Source: Buttiauxella massiliensis (GTDB lineage: Bacteria; Pseudomonadota; Gammaproteobacteria; Enterobacterales; Enterobacteriaceae). From it: a DNA stretch of 64,000 nt. The stretch covers positions 141,676-205,675 of the forward strand of contig NZ_LR722648.1 in NCBI RefSeq assembly GCF_902500225.1, read 5' to 3'. The translations under genes and the position numbers were made by a program. Each line of letters starts with the position of its first letter. The stretch's first letter is position 1. The notes under the pieces were generated by a model. The model ran no database searches. It saw only the letters and a program-made list of their open reading frames with translations, and was not told where the DNA came from. Of the stretch, positions 38,101-49,369 are shown piece by piece.

Positions 38101-39622
38101 GGTTGTTACTGTCACGCAGTAATTCACGCGCTACATTCCAGGCCTCACTACGGCTCACCGGGCCATTGATAGCAGTCACTAGCTGATAAGCATGCTCAAA
38201 CTGGCTATGCGCTGTTTGTGCCACACTCATTTTCTGCTCAAGTGTCAGCAGTTTTTCGGTTGTTTCCTGCTCTTTCACCTGGAAGGTTTCCAGCCACTCT
38301 TCCGCGCTTTCAGCAGTCAAATCTGGCAAGTGACAAAGCGCACGCGCGCGCTCAAGTGCTTGCAACGCTTGCTGGTATTGAATAGCACGTGTCTGTTGTA
38401 CATCGAGTGCTTGCTGGTAGTCGGCCAGCTGGCTTTTCAGCTCATCGACTTCCAGCTCGGCAGCTTCCGCGCGGGCTTCGTTCTCTTCTTGCTGCTCTGA
38501 GGCTTCGGCAACAATTTCATTTTGTTCTTCGAGGCGCATTTGCAGTTCATCGAGATCAGCTTCATAGCGCTCGATTTTTTCCTGCTGGCGAATCGCCGTT
38601 TGTACCAGGTTCAGGTGGTCACTGGCCGCCTGATAATCAGTTTCCAGATCCCCTTCCGCACCGCTGTGTTCTGCAAGCTCGCGAGCCATTTCGACATGTT
38701 TGTATTGCTCTGCGGCAAGTTGCTTGCGGCTGGTCAATAGTTCACGACGGAATTCGAGCGCTTTATCCAGGTGGATACGACGTTCATTGGCATGACGCAT
38801 GTAGTCCGCAGCCACATAGTTGGTGGCTTCAGAAATCAAATGCTTAAACAGGTCACGGTCTGACTGGGTGACGCGAATCGCTTCAAGCGTCATTCGGTTT
38901 TCACGCAAAGCCGCTTCCATATCCTGGAAGGCTTTACGCACACCGCCGTTTTCTGGCAACAGGTAGTCGCGCAGTGAACGAGTAATGGCGCTGGAAATCC
39001 CGCCGTACAGCGAGGCTTCGATAAGACGGTAGTACTTACTACGGTCGGAAGCACTGCGCAGACGACGCGCAACAATGCCCAAATCGAACATCAGCGAGTG
39101 GTAATCAGTAATCGAGTTGAACTGTTTAAATTGAACGCCTTCAATGGCTTCCACTTTATCTTTCAGTTCTTGCAGACTCAGAACGCGAGCCTGACGTTCG
39201 TTTAGCGTTTCCGTCAGCAACTGAGTCGGCTGAATAGAAGAAGGTAAACCTTGAATCGCAAACGGCTTGATATCGACTTTACGGTCGCGGCCAGCCACTT
39301 GTTGCAGGCGCACACCGACCACAACTCGCTGATTACGTGAGTTAACCACATCGAGCAAGGAGTAGCAGACACCCGCTTTTAACTTGCCGTGCAGACCTTT
39401 GTCACGTGAACCTGATGTGGCCCCCGCTTCGGTGGTGTTACGGAAGTGCAACAGTGTTAAGTCCGGGATTAGCGCGGTTACGAACGCCGCCATAGTAGTG
39501 GATTTACCGGCACCATTACCGCCGGAAAGCGTGGTCACCAGTTCATCTAAATCAAAAGTACGCGCGAAGAAACCGTTCCAGTTAATCAGCGTTAGTGAGC
39601 GAAACTTACCGCGTTCAATCAT
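35174..39622 (-). CDS. mukB: Chromosome partition protein MukB (SMC-like)
   Basis: The 1482-residue SMC-like ATPase (E. coli 1486) extrudes DNA loops with MukE and MukF. The N-terminal head has Walker [10 protein letters not shown] (34-42). Two long coiled coils flank a hinge around residues 640-790. The C-terminal head has the signature [11 protein letters not shown] and Walker [14 protein letters not shown]. Its ATG overlaps the mukE stop as ATGA, which suggests coupled translation. Confidence 0.98.
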   Translation of the reverse strand: MIERGKFRSLTLINWNGFFARTFDLDELVTTLSGGNGAGKSTTMAAFVTALIPDLTLLHFRNTTEAGATSGSRDKGLHGKLKAGVCYSLLDVVNSRNQRVVVGVRLQQVAGRDRKVDIKPFAIQGLPSSIQPTQLLTETLNERQARVLSLQELKDKVEAIEGVQFKQFNSITDYHSLMFDLGIVARRLRSASDRSKYYRLIEASLYGGISSAITRSLRDYLLPENGGVRKAFQDMEAALRENRMTLEAIRVTQSDRDLFKHLISEATNYVAADYMRHANERRIHLDKALEFRRELLTSRKQLAAEQYKHVEMARELAEHSGAEGDLETDYQAASDHLNLVQTAIRQQEKIERYEADLDELQMRLEEQNEIVAEASEQQEENEARAEAAELEVDELKSQLADYQQALDVQQTRAIQYQQALQALERARALCHLPDLTAESAEEWLETFQVKEQETTEKLLTLEQKMSVAQTAHSQFEHAYQLVTAINGPVSRSEAWNVARELLRDSNNQRHLMEQVQPLRARLNELEQRLREQQEAERMFAEFCKRQGKHFDPEDLEVLHEELSERIETLQQRVSDASDQRANLRQEQEQIQARIKRLQQRAPIWLAAQTSLTQLCEQSHEQFESSQQVTEYMQQLLEREREVTVERDEVGARKRAIDDEIERLSQPGGAEDSRLNALAERFGGVLLSEIYDDISIDDAPYFSALYGPSRHAIVVPDLSLVRDQLDNLEDCPEDLYLIEGDPSSFDDSVFTVEELNAAVLVKTAERQWRYSRLPVLPLFGRAARENRLENLHAERETLAERFATLSFDVQKSQRLHQSFSRFIGQHLGVAFDDDPEEEIRQLNTRRGEVERAINSHENDNQQQRQQFEQAKEGVDQLNRLLPRISLLNDETLADRCDEIRERLDEADEAARFLHQFGNQLAKLEAVASVLQSDPEQFEQLKEDYQYAQQVQRDARQQAFALTEVVQRRAHFGYSDSAAMLDGNSDLNEKLRNRLEHAEAERTRSREALRSHAQQLSQFSQLMASLKSSFDTKKELLTDLHKELSDIGVRADLGAEERARARRDELHTALSNNRSRRNQLEKALTMCEAEMSNLNRKLKQLERSYFEMREHVVTAKAGWCAVMRMVKENGVERRLHRRELAYVTGDELRSISDKALGALRLAVADNEHLRDVLRMSEDPKRPERKIQFFVAVYQHLRERIRQDIIRTDDPVEAIEQMEIELSRLTEELTSREQKLAISSRSAANIIRKTIQREQNRIRMLNQGLQSVSFGQVNSVRLNVNVRETHATLLNVLSEQHEQHQDLFNSNRLSFSEALAKLYQRLNPQIDMGQRTPQTIGEELLDYRNYLEMEVEVNRGSDGWLRAESGALSTGEAIGTGMSILVMVVQSWEEESRRLRGKDISPCRLLFLDEAARLDAKSIATLFELCERLEMQLIIAAPENISPEKGTTYKLVRKVVQNHEHVHVVGLRGFAPPLPEPVAGTIDAS

Positions 39623-40335
39623 TCCTGTTCATCCTCCGCGTTATCTGAAGCCAATTGCGACTCTTCAGTTTCATCATTGAGTTGCAAACGAGTCTCTACC
39701 GGCATCGCTTCACCATCACGGATCATGCGGAGTTGCGCTTCACGCGCATCGTCGCCAGCACGTACATCGGCACCAAAGCGGAATACTGATTCAGTAATGC
39801 GGAATTTGCTGCTGTCATGGCCCATAAACCAGATCATGCCAAGACGACGTAAACGCGTTAACGAGGCGCGGACTTTTTCTTGCAGTTTTTGACGGTCGAG
39901 ATCTGAGCCTGTGGAACGGTTGTTCACAAGCTTAAGCAGCTTGCTTTCATCCGCAAGCGTCAACAGTTCATCGTACAACTCGGCCTGTGTGAAAATACCT
40001 TCGTTCGCCAACCGTTCTGGACTGAGATAGAGGTAACAGAGAATTTTACCCACCATCATGTCCAACTCAGACAGCACTGAGCGCGGGATCAATGTGGTGG
40101 AGCGCGGGCGCAAATAGAAGAAACCTTCAGGCGCGCGAATTAACTCCACGTTATAACGGGTATAGAACTCTTCCAGTTCATCCTGGAAGTCCATCAAATA
40201 AGCATGATTATCCAGTTCATCGAGCCCAACATGGCGACCGGCGCGCAGTTGGCTATCGAGTGCTGGGAATAACGGATTGGCCAACGCCTGTGCCAGTTTT
40301 ACTGGCATCACTTTTTCAATATTTGTTGATGACAT
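39619..40335 (-). CDS. mukE: MukE, condensin subunit
   Basis: The 238-residue winged-helix (kite-type) protein bridges MukF and the MukB head. [20 protein letters not shown] at the start and the [27 protein letters not shown] block match E. coli MukE. I chose ATG 40335, which aligns with E. coli and overlaps the end of mukF by 20 nt; a start 26 codons upstream is not supported. The acidic C-terminal tail is somewhat longer than in E. coli. Confidence 0.95.
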   Translation of the reverse strand: MSSTNIEKVMPVKLAQALANPLFPALDSQLRAGRHVGLDELDNHAYLMDFQDELEEFYTRYNVELIRAPEGFFYLRPRSTTLIPRSVLSELDMMVGKILCYLYLSPERLANEGIFTQAELYDELLTLADESKLLKLVNNRSTGSDLDRQKLQEKVRASLTRLRRLGMIWFMGHDSSKFRITESVFRFGADVRAGDDAREAQLRMIRDGEAMPVETRLQLNDETEESQLASDNAEDEQE

Positions 40336-41638
40336 GCGCCTGTACCTTGGCTCCGTAATCGTTAATTGCCTGCCACTGTGGCGGCAAGCCAGTAAAGTCT
40401 GCTTCAGCCACACCCAGACGTACCGCCTGGTCGACTACGATTCTCGCCACATCAAAATGGCGTGCGCGTGGGTATTGCGCCAGATAGTCCCGCATGACAA
40501 CGCCCAAATCTAGTGGCACTTGTCTGGTTTTGTAGACCTGAAGTGCAGCTTCGATCATTGCGGCGAGTTGTTCACGAATTTCATTGAACTCTTCAAATTC
40601 CAGATCGCTTGGCAGTTCGCCCATAACTTCATCGTCACGCAACGTCATTTCTTCATCGCGCATATCCAGTAGACGATCGGCGTTAGCGTAGGTCAGAGCC
40701 CATGGCGCATCGAAATAGTTTTGAACCGACACACGCAGGCGTTGCGCAAAGACGCGGTTTTTATCCATATCAATGGCGGTACGAATGAATTTATGAACAT
40801 GGCGGTCATAGCCAATCCACAGGTCGATAGCCTGCTGGCCCCAACTGACGATGCGGTCGAGTTTGCTTTGCAGATCAAACACCAGACGGTCAACAAAGTG
40901 CAAATCGTCGCGCCCCAGAATCGAATCCTGAATACGCAATAAATTTGCCTGCAATTTATCACCCGCAGCTTCCAGGGTGTCCTGCAACTCACGTAACGTA
41001 CCCGATGTTTCGGACAGCAGCATTTCACAACTGGAGATGGCTGCACGCCAGTCTTTGTTCAGCAACTGTGCAATATCATCTTTAACCTGTTGCTGGTGTT
41101 CATCCATGATGCGCTGCGTGAGATCGATGCTGTCAAAAATCTCGGCGACGGAATATTTCAATGGCGCGAACACGTTACGATGCCAGTGGAATTCATCCCC
41201 ACCTTCATCTGCTGAATCAGCTGCACGCTTCAATTCACCGGCGACAATCGATAACTGCATAGATAAACGCAGCGTTGAAAACTCACGTTGGCGAATGTAG
41301 TAATCGGTAATGCCAATACCGAGAGGCGTCAGGCGATAAATTGCATTGCCTTCATTAATTTCACTGACGAAACGGTTGATCAAACGCTGGCGCACCATGT
41401 CATTGATGGCGTTATTGGCACGAACGTTAATTGTTTCGCTAGTTTGATCAAAGCCTTCGCTCACGTAACGGAAAGCGTCAATCAGCTCGCCTTCACTCAT
41501 TTCGCCATCTAGCCGCTCACCGTTTAAGGTCGCGATCGCCAACAGAAACGTCAGACGCTCTGTAGGCAGCGAAATCGAGTAGTCATTTTTCCTGGCCCAG
41601 GCAACCAGCTCCGGCACTGTCTGGGAAACATCACTCAT
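40316..41638 (-). CDS. mukF: MukF, kleisin subunit of MukBEF condensin
   Basis: A 440-residue kleisin, equal to E. coli. It has an N-terminal winged-helix dimer domain, a four-helix and middle region that binds MukE, and a C-terminal winged-helix that contacts the MukB head. I chose ATG 41638 ([20 protein letters not shown]); an in-frame start six codons upstream lies within the end of cmoM. It overlaps cmoM by 8 nt and mukE by 20 nt. Confidence 0.96.
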   Translation of the reverse strand: MSDVSQTVPELVAWARKNDYSISLPTERLTFLLAIATLNGERLDGEMSEGELIDAFRYVSEGFDQTSETINVRANNAINDMVRQRLINRFVSEINEGNAIYRLTPLGIGITDYYIRQREFSTLRLSMQLSIVAGELKRAADSADEGGDEFHWHRNVFAPLKYSVAEIFDSIDLTQRIMDEHQQQVKDDIAQLLNKDWRAAISSCEMLLSETSGTLRELQDTLEAAGDKLQANLLRIQDSILGRDDLHFVDRLVFDLQSKLDRIVSWGQQAIDLWIGYDRHVHKFIRTAIDMDKNRVFAQRLRVSVQNYFDAPWALTYANADRLLDMRDEEMTLRDDEVMGELPSDLEFEEFNEIREQLAAMIEAALQVYKTRQVPLDLGVVMRDYLAQYPRARHFDVARIVVDQAVRLGVAEADFTGLPPQWQAINDYGAKVQAHVINKY

Positions 41639-42419
41639 AATTTTTCCTTGGCTCAAGCGGCTTGATTGCTGTCACGTGGATATAGCGGCCGAGGCTAACA
41701 AAAGGTTCCTGGCGGCAATAACGCGTTTCCAGTTCAAGCAAATTCTCAAAACCATCGTGTTGTTTATGCTTATCACGCAAGTAATCGTGAAATACTCGCA
41801 CACCGGTTTTACCGGTAATCTGCCAGCCAATTTGCTCCAGCCAGTGATAGACCTGTTCTGGCTGTAGCGGATTGTCAGGCGAAAGCGTTTTCCGTTTGTT
41901 CTTTTTCATACCCTGAAGAACATATTCAAAGTTGCCGACAAACATGTTTCGCATCAGCAAGCCGTTAGCATTGTAGAACATCAGGGATAATGCACCGCCG
42001 GGTGCAAGGCAATCCCATAATGTTTTGAGTACGGCTTGCGGATCTACGACCCATTCCAGCACCGCGTGAAACAATATCAGATCAACCGGTTTTTCCAAAT
42101 GTTGGCCAATATCCTGAGCGGAGGAATGTACGAAATGCATGTTGCCGCTCACACCTTTCTCATCAGCCTGAGCTTGAGCACGAGAAATCATCTGGGCAGA
42201 AACATCACAAAGCAGAACTTCATGGCCCCGCTCAGCAAGACCACACGCAGTTTGCCCTTCGCCACCACCCGCATCCAGAACGCGGATTTTTTCAGGCATA
42301 GTTGCCAGCAAAGCATCAAGGTCTTGCCATAAGATGGCCTGGCGGAGCTGTCCTTTGGTTGTACCGTAAATATTGCGTGAGAACTTCTCAGCAATATCAT
42401 CAAAATTGCGGTCACGCAC
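41631..42419 (-). CDS. cmoM: tRNA cmo5U carboxymethyl ester methyltransferase CmoM (SmtA)
   Basis: A 262-residue class I SAM methyltransferase. CmoM methylates 5-carboxymethoxyuridine at tRNA position 34 to the ester form. The SAM-binding loop [13 protein letters not shown] and [11 protein letters not shown] are present. No in-frame ATG exists near the start: two GTG codons lie at 42425 and 42419. I prefer 42419 because it aligns with E. coli ([15 protein letters not shown]) and leaves 8 nt after GGAG. It heads the muk operon. Confidence 0.92.
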   Translation of the reverse strand: MRDRNFDDIAEKFSRNIYGTTKGQLRQAILWQDLDALLATMPEKIRVLDAGGGEGQTACGLAERGHEVLLCDVSAQMISRAQAQADEKGVSGNMHFVHSSAQDIGQHLEKPVDLILFHAVLEWVVDPQAVLKTLWDCLAPGGALSLMFYNANGLLMRNMFVGNFEYVLQGMKKNKRKTLSPDNPLQPEQVYHWLEQIGWQITGKTGVRVFHDYLRDKHKQHDGFENLLELETRYCRQEPFVSLGRYIHVTAIKPLEPRKNYE

Positions 42420-42497
42420 GGGCACGGCTCCATGGGGGAAAAGGGTTCATACGAGAAAGCAGGTATTTTGGCACAGCTGCGCCAGGAATGAACCCGT

Positions 42498-42515
42498 CTG
42501 GTGTAATATCACCAG
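42498..42515. promoter_or_regulatory. Operator-like dyad between cmoM and elyC
   Basis: CTGGTG-TAATAT-CACCAG is a perfect 6+6 dyad with a 6-bp centre. It lies in the 134-bp divergent promoter gap, 39 bp before the elyC ATG. I do not recognise the binding protein. Confidence 0.4.
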
Positions 42516-42553
42516 CGTTTGCCTACTATATGGCTAAAAAGGACCCATAATTC

Positions 42554-43330
42554 ATGCTTTTTATCCTGAAAAAATTTATCGGCGGGCTACTGCTGCCCCT
42601 CCCTTTTTTATTATTGATGATGGGGGCGGCACTTTGCTTGTTGTGGTTCACTCGTTGGCAAAAAAGCGCCAAAACGCTATTAAGTGTGAGCTGGTTAGTT
42701 TTGCTGCTGATTAGCCTACAACCGGTGGCCGATAAAATGCTCAAGCCCATCGAGGATACTTACCCAACGTGGCGCGGTAGCGAAAAAGTCGATTATATCG
42801 TGGTACTCGGCGGCGGCTATACATGGAACCCAGAATGGGCACCAAGTTCCAATCTTATCAGCAATAGTTTGCCGCGCCTGGCGGAAGGGGTGCGCTTATG
42901 GCAGGCAAATCCTGGTGCAAAAATGATCTTCACGGGCGCCAGAGCAATGACCAATCCGGTGAGTACCGCTGAAGCGGGTGCGCGAGTTGCCGAAAGTTTA
43001 GGTGTACCGCGCTCGCAAATAATTACCCTTGATGAACCAAAAGATACTGAAGAAGAAGCCGCTGCGGTGGCAAAAACGATTGGCCAGCAACCATTCTTAT
43101 TGGTGACTTCAGCTTCCCATCTGCCAAGGGCGATGATTTTCTTCCGCAATGCCGGTTTGCACCCTATTCCAGCACCAGCTAACCAACTGGCAATCGAATC
43201 ACCGCTAAATCCTTGGGAGCGCATAATTCCATCGCCAATTTGGTTAATGCATAGCGACCGTGTTGGCTACGAAACCCTTGGCCGCATCTGGCAGTGGTTG
43301 AAAGGGCCGTCAGGCGATCCAGGGAAGTAA
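42554..43330 (+). CDS. elyC: ElyC envelope biogenesis factor (DUF218)
   Basis: The 258-residue inner-membrane protein has two N-terminal hydrophobic segments (about 8-30 and 38-58) and a periplasmic or cytosolic DUF218 domain starting VDYIVVLGGGYTWNP. In E. coli, ElyC is needed for peptidoglycan synthesis at low temperature and affects use of the undecaprenyl lipid carrier. The conserved SASHLPRAMIFF motif is present. Its 3' end overlaps the convergent ycbJ by 21 bp. Confidence 0.93.
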   Translation: MLFILKKFIGGLLLPLPFLLLMMGAALCLLWFTRWQKSAKTLLSVSWLVLLLISLQPVADKMLKPIEDTYPTWRGSEKVDYIVVLGGGYTWNPEWAPSSNLISNSLPRLAEGVRLWQANPGAKMIFTGARAMTNPVSTAEAGARVAESLGVPRSQIITLDEPKDTEEEAAAVAKTIGQQPFLLVTSASHLPRAMIFFRNAGLHPIPAPANQLAIESPLNPWERIIPSPIWLMHSDRVGYETLGRIWQWLKGPSGDPGK

Positions 43331-44203
43331 GTTTTTCGCAGCCATATCGAAGGCGGGTCGATTAAGTCGGCCCGTCTGTAGTAATTGCGCTACGCCATCC
43401 CACAGAATATACAACCAACGTCGCCACAGAAATGACTCCGCAACCGGAGCTCGTTGTAAATAATGCCACAGCAGGTTTTCTGACTGGCCGGGCTCAAACA
43501 AACGAAATATTTCATATTCACGCGGCGCCCAAAGTGTGATTCCAGGATTGACCATCGCCAGAAGCTGATCGCTGCGCCCATCTTTTAACATACTGCTAAG
43601 CGTAAAGTTGCCATGTACCAGTACACAGTTGTCGTTAAAGTCTTCGAATAAACGTGGCAAACATTCACGGGTGCGGAACAAAATGCGCCTGTCTTGCATC
43701 GTCAGGCCATTATTAGGGTATTGATTGACGGTTGCCCACAGTGTTTCAACATGCTGCCGATACCATGAAGGCCAGATATTTTCTTGTGTGCTGTCGACGT
43801 TACCGACACACCCACGGCTATCGACGCGATGCCAGGCGAGAAGCCCTTCAACAATTTGATCTTTTAGATGCTCCCAACGATCGGGTGTGCGAGTTGGCGC
43901 TTCAACAGGAACACCCCGTAGACGCTCCATCAACAACACATCTGGCCCCGGCGTCTCGTCATGAGTCACCACGCCGTAAACCACAGGCATGCGAACCGTT
44001 CCGGAACGCGCTAGCATAGACATTTTCCAGGCTAGCTGAGCTGCGAGACCCGGAGTACTAAAACTTTTCGCCAGCAATGACATCGCATTGCCGTCACTGT
44101 CATACAGCGACCACAAGGTGCTATTTGGCTGTTCATTGATACATTCAATCCGGCTTAGTTTTTCACCCAGCAGATGACTCAATTCCTTGCGTAGCAACTC
44201 CAT
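43310..44203 (-). CDS. ycbJ: YcbJ, kinase-like fold protein of unknown function
   Basis: The 297-residue protein matches E. coli YcbJ in length and resembles the aminoglycoside/choline phosphotransferase (APH) fold. A candidate catalytic loop is NCVLVHGNFTLSSML, where the usual HxD aspartate is Asn, so kinase activity is uncertain. No signal peptide or membrane helix is seen. It is transcribed alone, behind the kdsB terminator. Function unknown. Confidence 0.88.
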   Translation of the reverse strand: MELLRKELSHLLGEKLSRIECINEQPNSTLWSLYDSDGNAMSLLAKSFSTPGLAAQLAWKMSMLARSGTVRMPVVYGVVTHDETPGPDVLLMERLRGVPVEAPTRTPDRWEHLKDQIVEGLLAWHRVDSRGCVGNVDSTQENIWPSWYRQHVETLWATVNQYPNNGLTMQDRRILFRTRECLPRLFEDFNDNCVLVHGNFTLSSMLKDGRSDQLLAMVNPGITLWAPREYEIFRLFEPGQSENLLWHYLQRAPVAESFLWRRWLYILWDGVAQLLQTGRLNRPAFDMAAKNLLPWIA

Positions 44204-44294
44204 GACTCATTACCCCTTGCAACACTGGTGTTTTTATAATGAGCTTGCTGGCGCAGGATGTCATCACTCTCAGATCAATATGCCTTCAGATAAT

Positions 44295-44326
44295 AAAAAA
44301 CCGGCGCTAAGCACCGGTTTTTTTCT
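44295..44326 (-). terminator. Terminator after kdsB
   Basis: AAAAAACCGG (44295-44304) and CCGGTTTTTT (44314-44323) around a 9-nt loop that itself has a GC/GC pair. T-runs on both sides make it bidirectional. Confidence 0.88.
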
Positions 44327-44345
44327 AAGCATTGATACCTGCAGA

Positions 44346-45092
44346 TTAAATCATCGCTTGTCGTACACGTTCTAAATCTTCTGGCGTATCAACACCAATA
44401 CTCGGGACTTCTTTCGCAACCGCAACATGGATTTTTTCACCATTCCACAGTACGCGCAGCTGTTCGAGCATTTCGATTTGCTCAAGCTGGCTTGGCTCCC
44501 AAGTCACGTAGCGGCGGATGAAACCTGCGCGGTAGCCGTAGATACCGATGTGGCGTAAAAGGGAATCACCGATCTGTTCACGCGATTGTGCAAAGCGGTC
44601 TCTGTCCCATGGAATGGTCGCACGAGAGAAATAGAGCGCGTAGCCCTGCGCATCCATCACCACTTTTACTGCATTCGGGTTAAACGCTTCTTCAGCGGAG
44701 TCGATTGGCACAGCAAGCGTTGCCATACCCGCCTGACTGTTCGCAAGATTGCTGGCAACCTGGCTAATGATCGCCGGTGGGATCATTGGCTCATCGCCCT
44801 GCACATTCACAATCACGGTGTCATCGCTAAAACCACATTTTTCAATAACTTCAGCAAGACGCTCGGTGCCAGACTGATGATCAGCACGAGTCATACAAAC
44901 TTCGCCGCCCGCTGCCTCCACGGCACGAGCCACGTCCTCATGATCGGTTGCCACAATGATACGCTCAGCACCCGATTCGCGAGCACGTTCCATAACGTGA
45001 ACGACCATCGGTTTGCCATTGATATCTTTAAGCGGTTTACCCGGTAAGCGTGTAGAGGCATAGCGGGCAGGAATTATTGCCACAAAACTCAT
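44346..45092 (-). CDS. kdsB: CMP-KDO synthetase KdsB
   Basis: The 248-residue cytidylyltransferase activates Kdo with CTP for attachment to lipid A. The nucleotide-binding N-terminus [20 protein letters not shown] and the metal-binding [11 protein letters not shown] motif are intact. Its start overlaps the ycaR stop as ATGA. It is the last gene of the msbA-lpxK-ycaQ-ycaR-kdsB stretch. Confidence 0.97.
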   Translation of the reverse strand: MSFVAIIPARYASTRLPGKPLKDINGKPMVVHVMERARESGAERIIVATDHEDVARAVEAAGGEVCMTRADHQSGTERLAEVIEKCGFSDDTVIVNVQGDEPMIPPAIISQVASNLANSQAGMATLAVPIDSAEEAFNPNAVKVVMDAQGYALYFSRATIPWDRDRFAQSREQIGDSLLRHIGIYGYRAGFIRRYVTWEPSQLEQIEMLEQLRVLWNGEKIHVAVAKEVPSIGVDTPEDLERVRQAMI

Positions 45093-45271
45093 GGATTTTT
45101 CTCGTCAGAAGTCAGAACTCGAGCTTCAGTCTCCAGCAGCACCGGAATACCATCGCGCAGAGGAAACGCCAGATGATCAGGTTTGCAGATAAGCTCCTGC
45201 TTTTCCTGATTAAAGTAGAGCTTGCCGTTACAAACCGGACAAGCAATGATTTCAAGTAATCGATGATCCAT
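45089..45271 (-). CDS. ycaR: YcaR, Trm112-like small protein
   Basis: A 60-residue protein of the Trm112/UPF0434 family. It starts [18 protein letters not shown], with Cys11 and Cys14 forming half a zinc ribbon and a single Cys29; the fourth cysteine of the full ribbon is missing, as in E. coli. The [15 protein letters not shown] block is typical. I chose ATG 45271; the frame extends 27 codons further upstream into ycaQ without support. Exact role unknown. Confidence 0.93.
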   Translation of the reverse strand: MDHRLLEIIACPVCNGKLYFNQEKQELICKPDHLAFPLRDGIPVLLETEARVLTSDEKNP

Positions 45272-45317
45272 GGTTACTCCAGAATGGCTGCCATCAAAGG
45301 CAGCAGAATAACATAAC

Positions 45318-46553
45318 TTACTCGCTCTCCGGGCTAATTTCCCAGCCTTCACCCCATGATGCCGCTAACGTGGCGGGAATATTCCCGAGCCGAATCAAGG
45401 TTGCACCCTGCCAGTGAGCAAAATCGGTTATGGCCGTATGCAGGCCATTAATCAACGAGATACCAGACTTAACACCTTCTTCAAGATACAAGCTGATAAT
45501 TTCCAGCTCGTCACTCTTGCGATGCATTTTGGCGTCCATTCTTCCCATCAGAACTCCTTGATGCAGCAACGGCAGGACGAAATAACCGTATTTACGTTTC
45601 TGAGCAGGGGTATAACACTCCAGGCGATAAGAGAAGTTAAAAAGCTCTTCAGCGCGTTTACGATCCCAGACTACAGGGTCAAACGGTGATAGCACCGCAC
45701 TGTGGGTCGCTCGCAAGGTGTTTTTCTCAGCCTTTTCCAGCAATGGCCATTGGTCGCGATGCAACCACATCTCGCCAATACTTTCGACATTAACAGAAAT
45801 GACGATGCCTTTTTCCTGCCATTGGGCTAGCAGTGGCTTAATTGAGACATTCTTCAGGCGATAATAATCGGCCAGCCATTCAGTACGAAAAATACCAAGG
45901 CTACGTGCGCTGTTTTCTAGCATTTGCTGTTCAGCATCTGCCTGATGAATCAAATGTAACTCGTCGTTCCAGTGCGGCAGTACGCGTGTAGTCAGGTCAT
46001 AGACTCGTTGGAAGTTGCGCCGCTCAATCACCATTACTTTCCCGGCAGTGAATAGACCTTCCAGATGTTTCTTGTGTGGTTTCCATTCCCACCAGCCACT
46101 GGAACCTTTGTGGGTGTGTTCAAAATCAGCGGAGCGCACCGGACCGTTGCTCTCGATGTGCGTTAAGAGTTTTTCAATCTCATCGGCGTGCTCCACCATC
46201 CATTCCGCGCGGTATTTCCAGCCCATTTTTTCAGGATTGAGCATGCGGTGACGTATCAGCGAAAAATCTGTTCTCGGTAAAAAACAGGCTTCATGCGCCC
46301 AATACTCCATCAAATAACCATTCACCAGCGCATCATCAAGCCAGGTTTGTGGGTAACTGCCTAATCGGCTGAACAGCACCAGGTAAGGGCTGCGCGCAAC
46401 AATATTGATGGTATCAATTTGCAGAAGGGACATACGGGAGATGGTGGCAACAACATCGGCGGCTCTAGCACGGCGACGAGGCTTTACTAATAAGCCCTGC
46501 GCCGCAAGATGAAGGTTACGAGCTGCACGTAAAGTCAGTTGCGGTACGGACAT
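45318..46553 (-). CDS. ycaQ: DNA crosslink glycosylase AlkX (YcaQ), AlkZ-like family
   Basis: The 411-residue HTH_42/AlkZ-like protein is built of tandem winged-helix units. In E. coli, YcaQ unhooks nitrogen-mustard interstrand crosslinks by excising N7-alkylated guanine. The catalytic Q-x-D motif is seen as LLQIDTI with Gln45 and Asp47. Length matches E. coli (410). It lies between lpxK (50-nt gap) and ycaR (46-nt gap), probably cotranscribed with the lipid A genes. Confidence 0.93.
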   Translation of the reverse strand: MSVPQLTLRAARNLHLAAQGLLVKPRRRARAADVVATISRMSLLQIDTINIVARSPYLVLFSRLGSYPQTWLDDALVNGYLMEYWAHEACFLPRTDFSLIRHRMLNPEKMGWKYRAEWMVEHADEIEKLLTHIESNGPVRSADFEHTHKGSSGWWEWKPHKKHLEGLFTAGKVMVIERRNFQRVYDLTTRVLPHWNDELHLIHQADAEQQMLENSARSLGIFRTEWLADYYRLKNVSIKPLLAQWQEKGIVISVNVESIGEMWLHRDQWPLLEKAEKNTLRATHSAVLSPFDPVVWDRKRAEELFNFSYRLECYTPAQKRKYGYFVLPLLHQGVLMGRMDAKMHRKSDELEIISLYLEEGVKSGISLINGLHTAITDFAHWQGATLIRLGNIPATLAASWGEGWEISPESE

Positions 46554-46603
46554 GAAGGGATCCTGTCGTCAGCAAACTCGAATTCTGGTGCGGAAATGAA
46601 CTC

Positions 46604-47587
46604 TTATCGCACCAGCGCCAATAGTGATTGCAATAATTCGTCGGCCTGAGGCTGGGCAAGGTGCGCATCAACCGGCAAATACCACCAGTTATCGTGCTCT
46701 GTAACGAAAACACGGCATTTAACGGCATCTTTTTCAGTCATCAGTAGGTTTTGCCCCGGCTGGACTAATTTAACCACATCACTTTCACTCAGAGCCTGAT
46801 GGTCTGCGAGGCTAACCGTATTAACTGGAGTTACGCCACATTGCTGCAAAGTAGCAAAAAAACGGGGGGGGTGGCCAATTCCTGCCATAGCAACCACGTT
46901 TTGCAACGAGTGCACAGGCTGGTGTTCACCGGTTAATAAATTTACCGCATCACCCGGCCGTAGCGTCATGGCAATTTCGCCGGACTGGGCATCACCACCG
47001 TTGGTAATGACGGCATCAACCGATTTCAGCCGCCCTGTACGTTCACGCATTGGCCCGGCAGGAAGCCACCAGCCGTTACCGAACCGCCTGACACCATCAA
47101 CAACCACAATTTCTTTATCACGCCCAAGGGCGTAATGCTGCAAACCATCGTCGGTGATAATCAGCTGCGGTTGTACTTTCTCCACCAGCATTTGCACAGC
47201 ATCACTTCGACGGGGGGCAACCGCTACAGCAGCACCAGTGCGTTGATAAATAAGGACGGGTTCATCGCCTGCCTGCAACGTCGTTGTGTACTGATCAAGC
47301 AACAGCGGATAATGCTCAGATTTTCCGCCGTAACCACGAGAAACAACACCAACACGAATGCCGCACTGCTGCAACTGTTCAACCAGCCAAATCACCACCG
47401 GTGTTTTACCATTACCACCTGCGGTCAGATTCCCGACAACGACAACAGGGACAGGCGCACGCCAGGTTTTTTTAAAGCCTAACCGATAGCTAAGACGAAT
47501 AGCACCGCTCACCAGGCCATAAAGCCAGGAGAGCGGTAAGAGCAAAAGGTAGAGAGGAGATTTCCCCGACCAAATGCGTTCTATCAT
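46604..47587 (-). CDS. lpxK: Tetraacyldisaccharide 4'-kinase LpxK
   Basis: The 327-residue inner-membrane-bound kinase adds the 4' phosphate to the lipid A precursor. A short N-terminal hydrophobic anchor ([19 protein letters not shown]) precedes the P-loop [10 protein letters not shown] (53-62). The [12 protein letters not shown] motif is also present. Its start overlaps the msbA stop by 4 nt. Confidence 0.96.
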   Translation of the reverse strand: MIERIWSGKSPLYLLLLPLSWLYGLVSGAIRLSYRLGFKKTWRAPVPVVVVGNLTAGGNGKTPVVIWLVEQLQQCGIRVGVVSRGYGGKSEHYPLLLDQYTTTLQAGDEPVLIYQRTGAAVAVAPRRSDAVQMLVEKVQPQLIITDDGLQHYALGRDKEIVVVDGVRRFGNGWWLPAGPMRERTGRLKSVDAVITNGGDAQSGEIAMTLRPGDAVNLLTGEHQPVHSLQNVVAMAGIGHPPRFFATLQQCGVTPVNTVSLADHQALSESDVVKLVQPGQNLLMTEKDAVKCRVFVTEHDNWWYLPVDAHLAQPQADELLQSLLALVR

Positions 47588-49332
47588 TGGCCGAATTGCA
47601 TCCTGTGCAGTTGCGCGTAAACACCGCGATGCTCAATCAGTTCTGCGTGTGGGCCACGTTCCACGATACGGCCATCTTCAACAACCACGATTTCATCCGC
47701 CTGTTCAATGGTTGATAAGCGGTGAGCAATTACCAGCGAAGTACGGTTTTTCTGAAGTTCATCAAGTGCCGCCTGAATGGCACGTTCTGATTCCGTATCC
47801 AACGCAGATGTCGCTTCATCCAGAATCAGGATTGGGCTGTCACGCAATAACGCGCGAGCGATGGCAATACGCTGGCGCTGACCACCTGAAAGAAGCACGC
47901 CATTTTCACCGATGATTGTATCGAGGCCGTTTTCCATCTTATTGATGAAGTCCATGGCGTAGGCCATGCGCGCGGCATTCTCGATATCGCTACGGCTATA
48001 CTGTTCAGTACGCGCGTAAGCAATGTTGTTGGCAATCGTGTCGTTGAACAAGTGGACGTTTTGCGAAACGAGAGCAACCTGATTACGCAGAGAAGATAAA
48101 GTGTATTCACGAATATCTACGCCATCAATGGTAATGCTACCTTCTTGAATATCGTAAAAACGCGTCATCAGACTGGCGATCGTTGATTTACCAGAGCCGG
48201 AACGTCCTACCAATGCCACTGTTTTGCCAGCAGGAATGGTCAGGTCGATTTTACGCAGAGCAGGTATTTCGCGGCCAGGATAGGTAAAGGTCACGTCACG
48301 GAATTCAACATCCCCTTTAGCACGATCAATTACGCGAGTTCCTTCGTCTTTCTCTTGCTCTGAATCCAAGATAGAGAAAAGAGTCTGACATGCCGCCATA
48401 CCGCGCTGGAACTGAGCATTGACGTTAGTCAGCGATTTCAGTGGGCGCATCAGTGCAATCATGGAAGAGAACACAACGGTGATGGTACCAGCGGTCAACG
48501 TTTCCATAACACTCGGGAAGCTTGCCGCGTAAATTACGAAGGCCAACGCCAGAGAGGCAATGAGCTGGATAATCGGGTCAGAAATAGACGAGGCCGATAC
48601 TAGTTTCATACCCTGGCGACGCATACGGTTACTGACTTTGTTGAAGCGCTCGGTTTCCACTTCCTGGCCGCCAAAGATCAACACCTCTTTGTGACCTTTC
48701 AGCATCTGCTCAGCACTGGTCGTTACCTGCCCCATGGTGTTCTGCATATTTTTGCTGATGTTACGGAAACGTTTAGAAACCATGCGAATCGCAAAGGAAA
48801 CGATAGGTGCCAGAACTATCAGAATCAGCGAAAGCTGCCAGCTATACCAGAACATCAGCACAAACAGGCCAATGATGGAGGCACCTTCACGTACAACCGT
48901 TATCAGAGCACTAGATGAGGATGATGCAACTTGTTCAGAGTCATAGGTAATGCGCGAAAGCAGTGTACCTGTGGACTGTTGATCAAAAAACGAAACTGGC
49001 ATTCCCATCATATGGCTGAACAAGCGACGACGCATGTTCATTACTACCTGCCCTGAAACCCAGGAAATGCAGTAGCTTGAGACATAGCTTGTGATACCGC
49101 GCATCACCATAAGCCCGATGACAACCAGTGGCATCCATAACAAAACGGATTTATCCGTTTTACCAAAACCATCATCCAGTAACGGTTTGAGCAGCGATAA
49201 CATAAACGTATCGCTGGCTGCGTTGAGGATTAACGCAATCCCAGCCACGATCAGACCAGCTTTAAAAGGCGCAATCATCGGCCATAGACGGCGGAAGGTC
49301 TGCAATGTGGAGAGATCTTTATCGTTCTGCAT
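47584..49332 (-). CDS. msbA: Lipid A/phospholipid flippase MsbA
   Basis: The 582-residue half-transporter, same length as E. coli, flips lipid A-core across the inner membrane. It has six transmembrane helices in the first ~330 residues, then an ABC domain with Walker [10 protein letters not shown] (about 376-384), signature [16 protein letters not shown] and Walker [15 protein letters not shown] chose ATG 49332 ([18 protein letters not shown]); 42 codons of in-frame upstream sequence run into ycaI. Confidence 0.97.
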   Translation of the reverse strand: MQNDKDLSTLQTFRRLWPMIAPFKAGLIVAGIALILNAASDTFMLSLLKPLLDDGFGKTDKSVLLWMPLVVIGLMVMRGITSYVSSYCISWVSGQVVMNMRRRLFSHMMGMPVSFFDQQSTGTLLSRITYDSEQVASSSSSALITVVREGASIIGLFVLMFWYSWQLSLILIVLAPIVSFAIRMVSKRFRNISKNMQNTMGQVTTSAEQMLKGHKEVLIFGGQEVETERFNKVSNRMRRQGMKLVSASSISDPIIQLIASLALAFVIYAASFPSVMETLTAGTITVVFSSMIALMRPLKSLTNVNAQFQRGMAACQTLFSILDSEQEKDEGTRVIDRAKGDVEFRDVTFTYPGREIPALRKIDLTIPAGKTVALVGRSGSGKSTIASLMTRFYDIQEGSITIDGVDIREYTLSSLRNQVALVSQNVHLFNDTIANNIAYARTEQYSRSDIENAARMAYAMDFINKMENGLDTIIGENGVLLSGGQRQRIAIARALLRDSPILILDEATSALDTESERAIQAALDELQKNRTSLVIAHRLSTIEQADEIVVVEDGRIVERGPHAELIEHRGVYAQLHRMQFGQ

Positions 49333-49369
49333 TAAGTCGAACCAGCATTTGATGAAATAGCCGCATATT

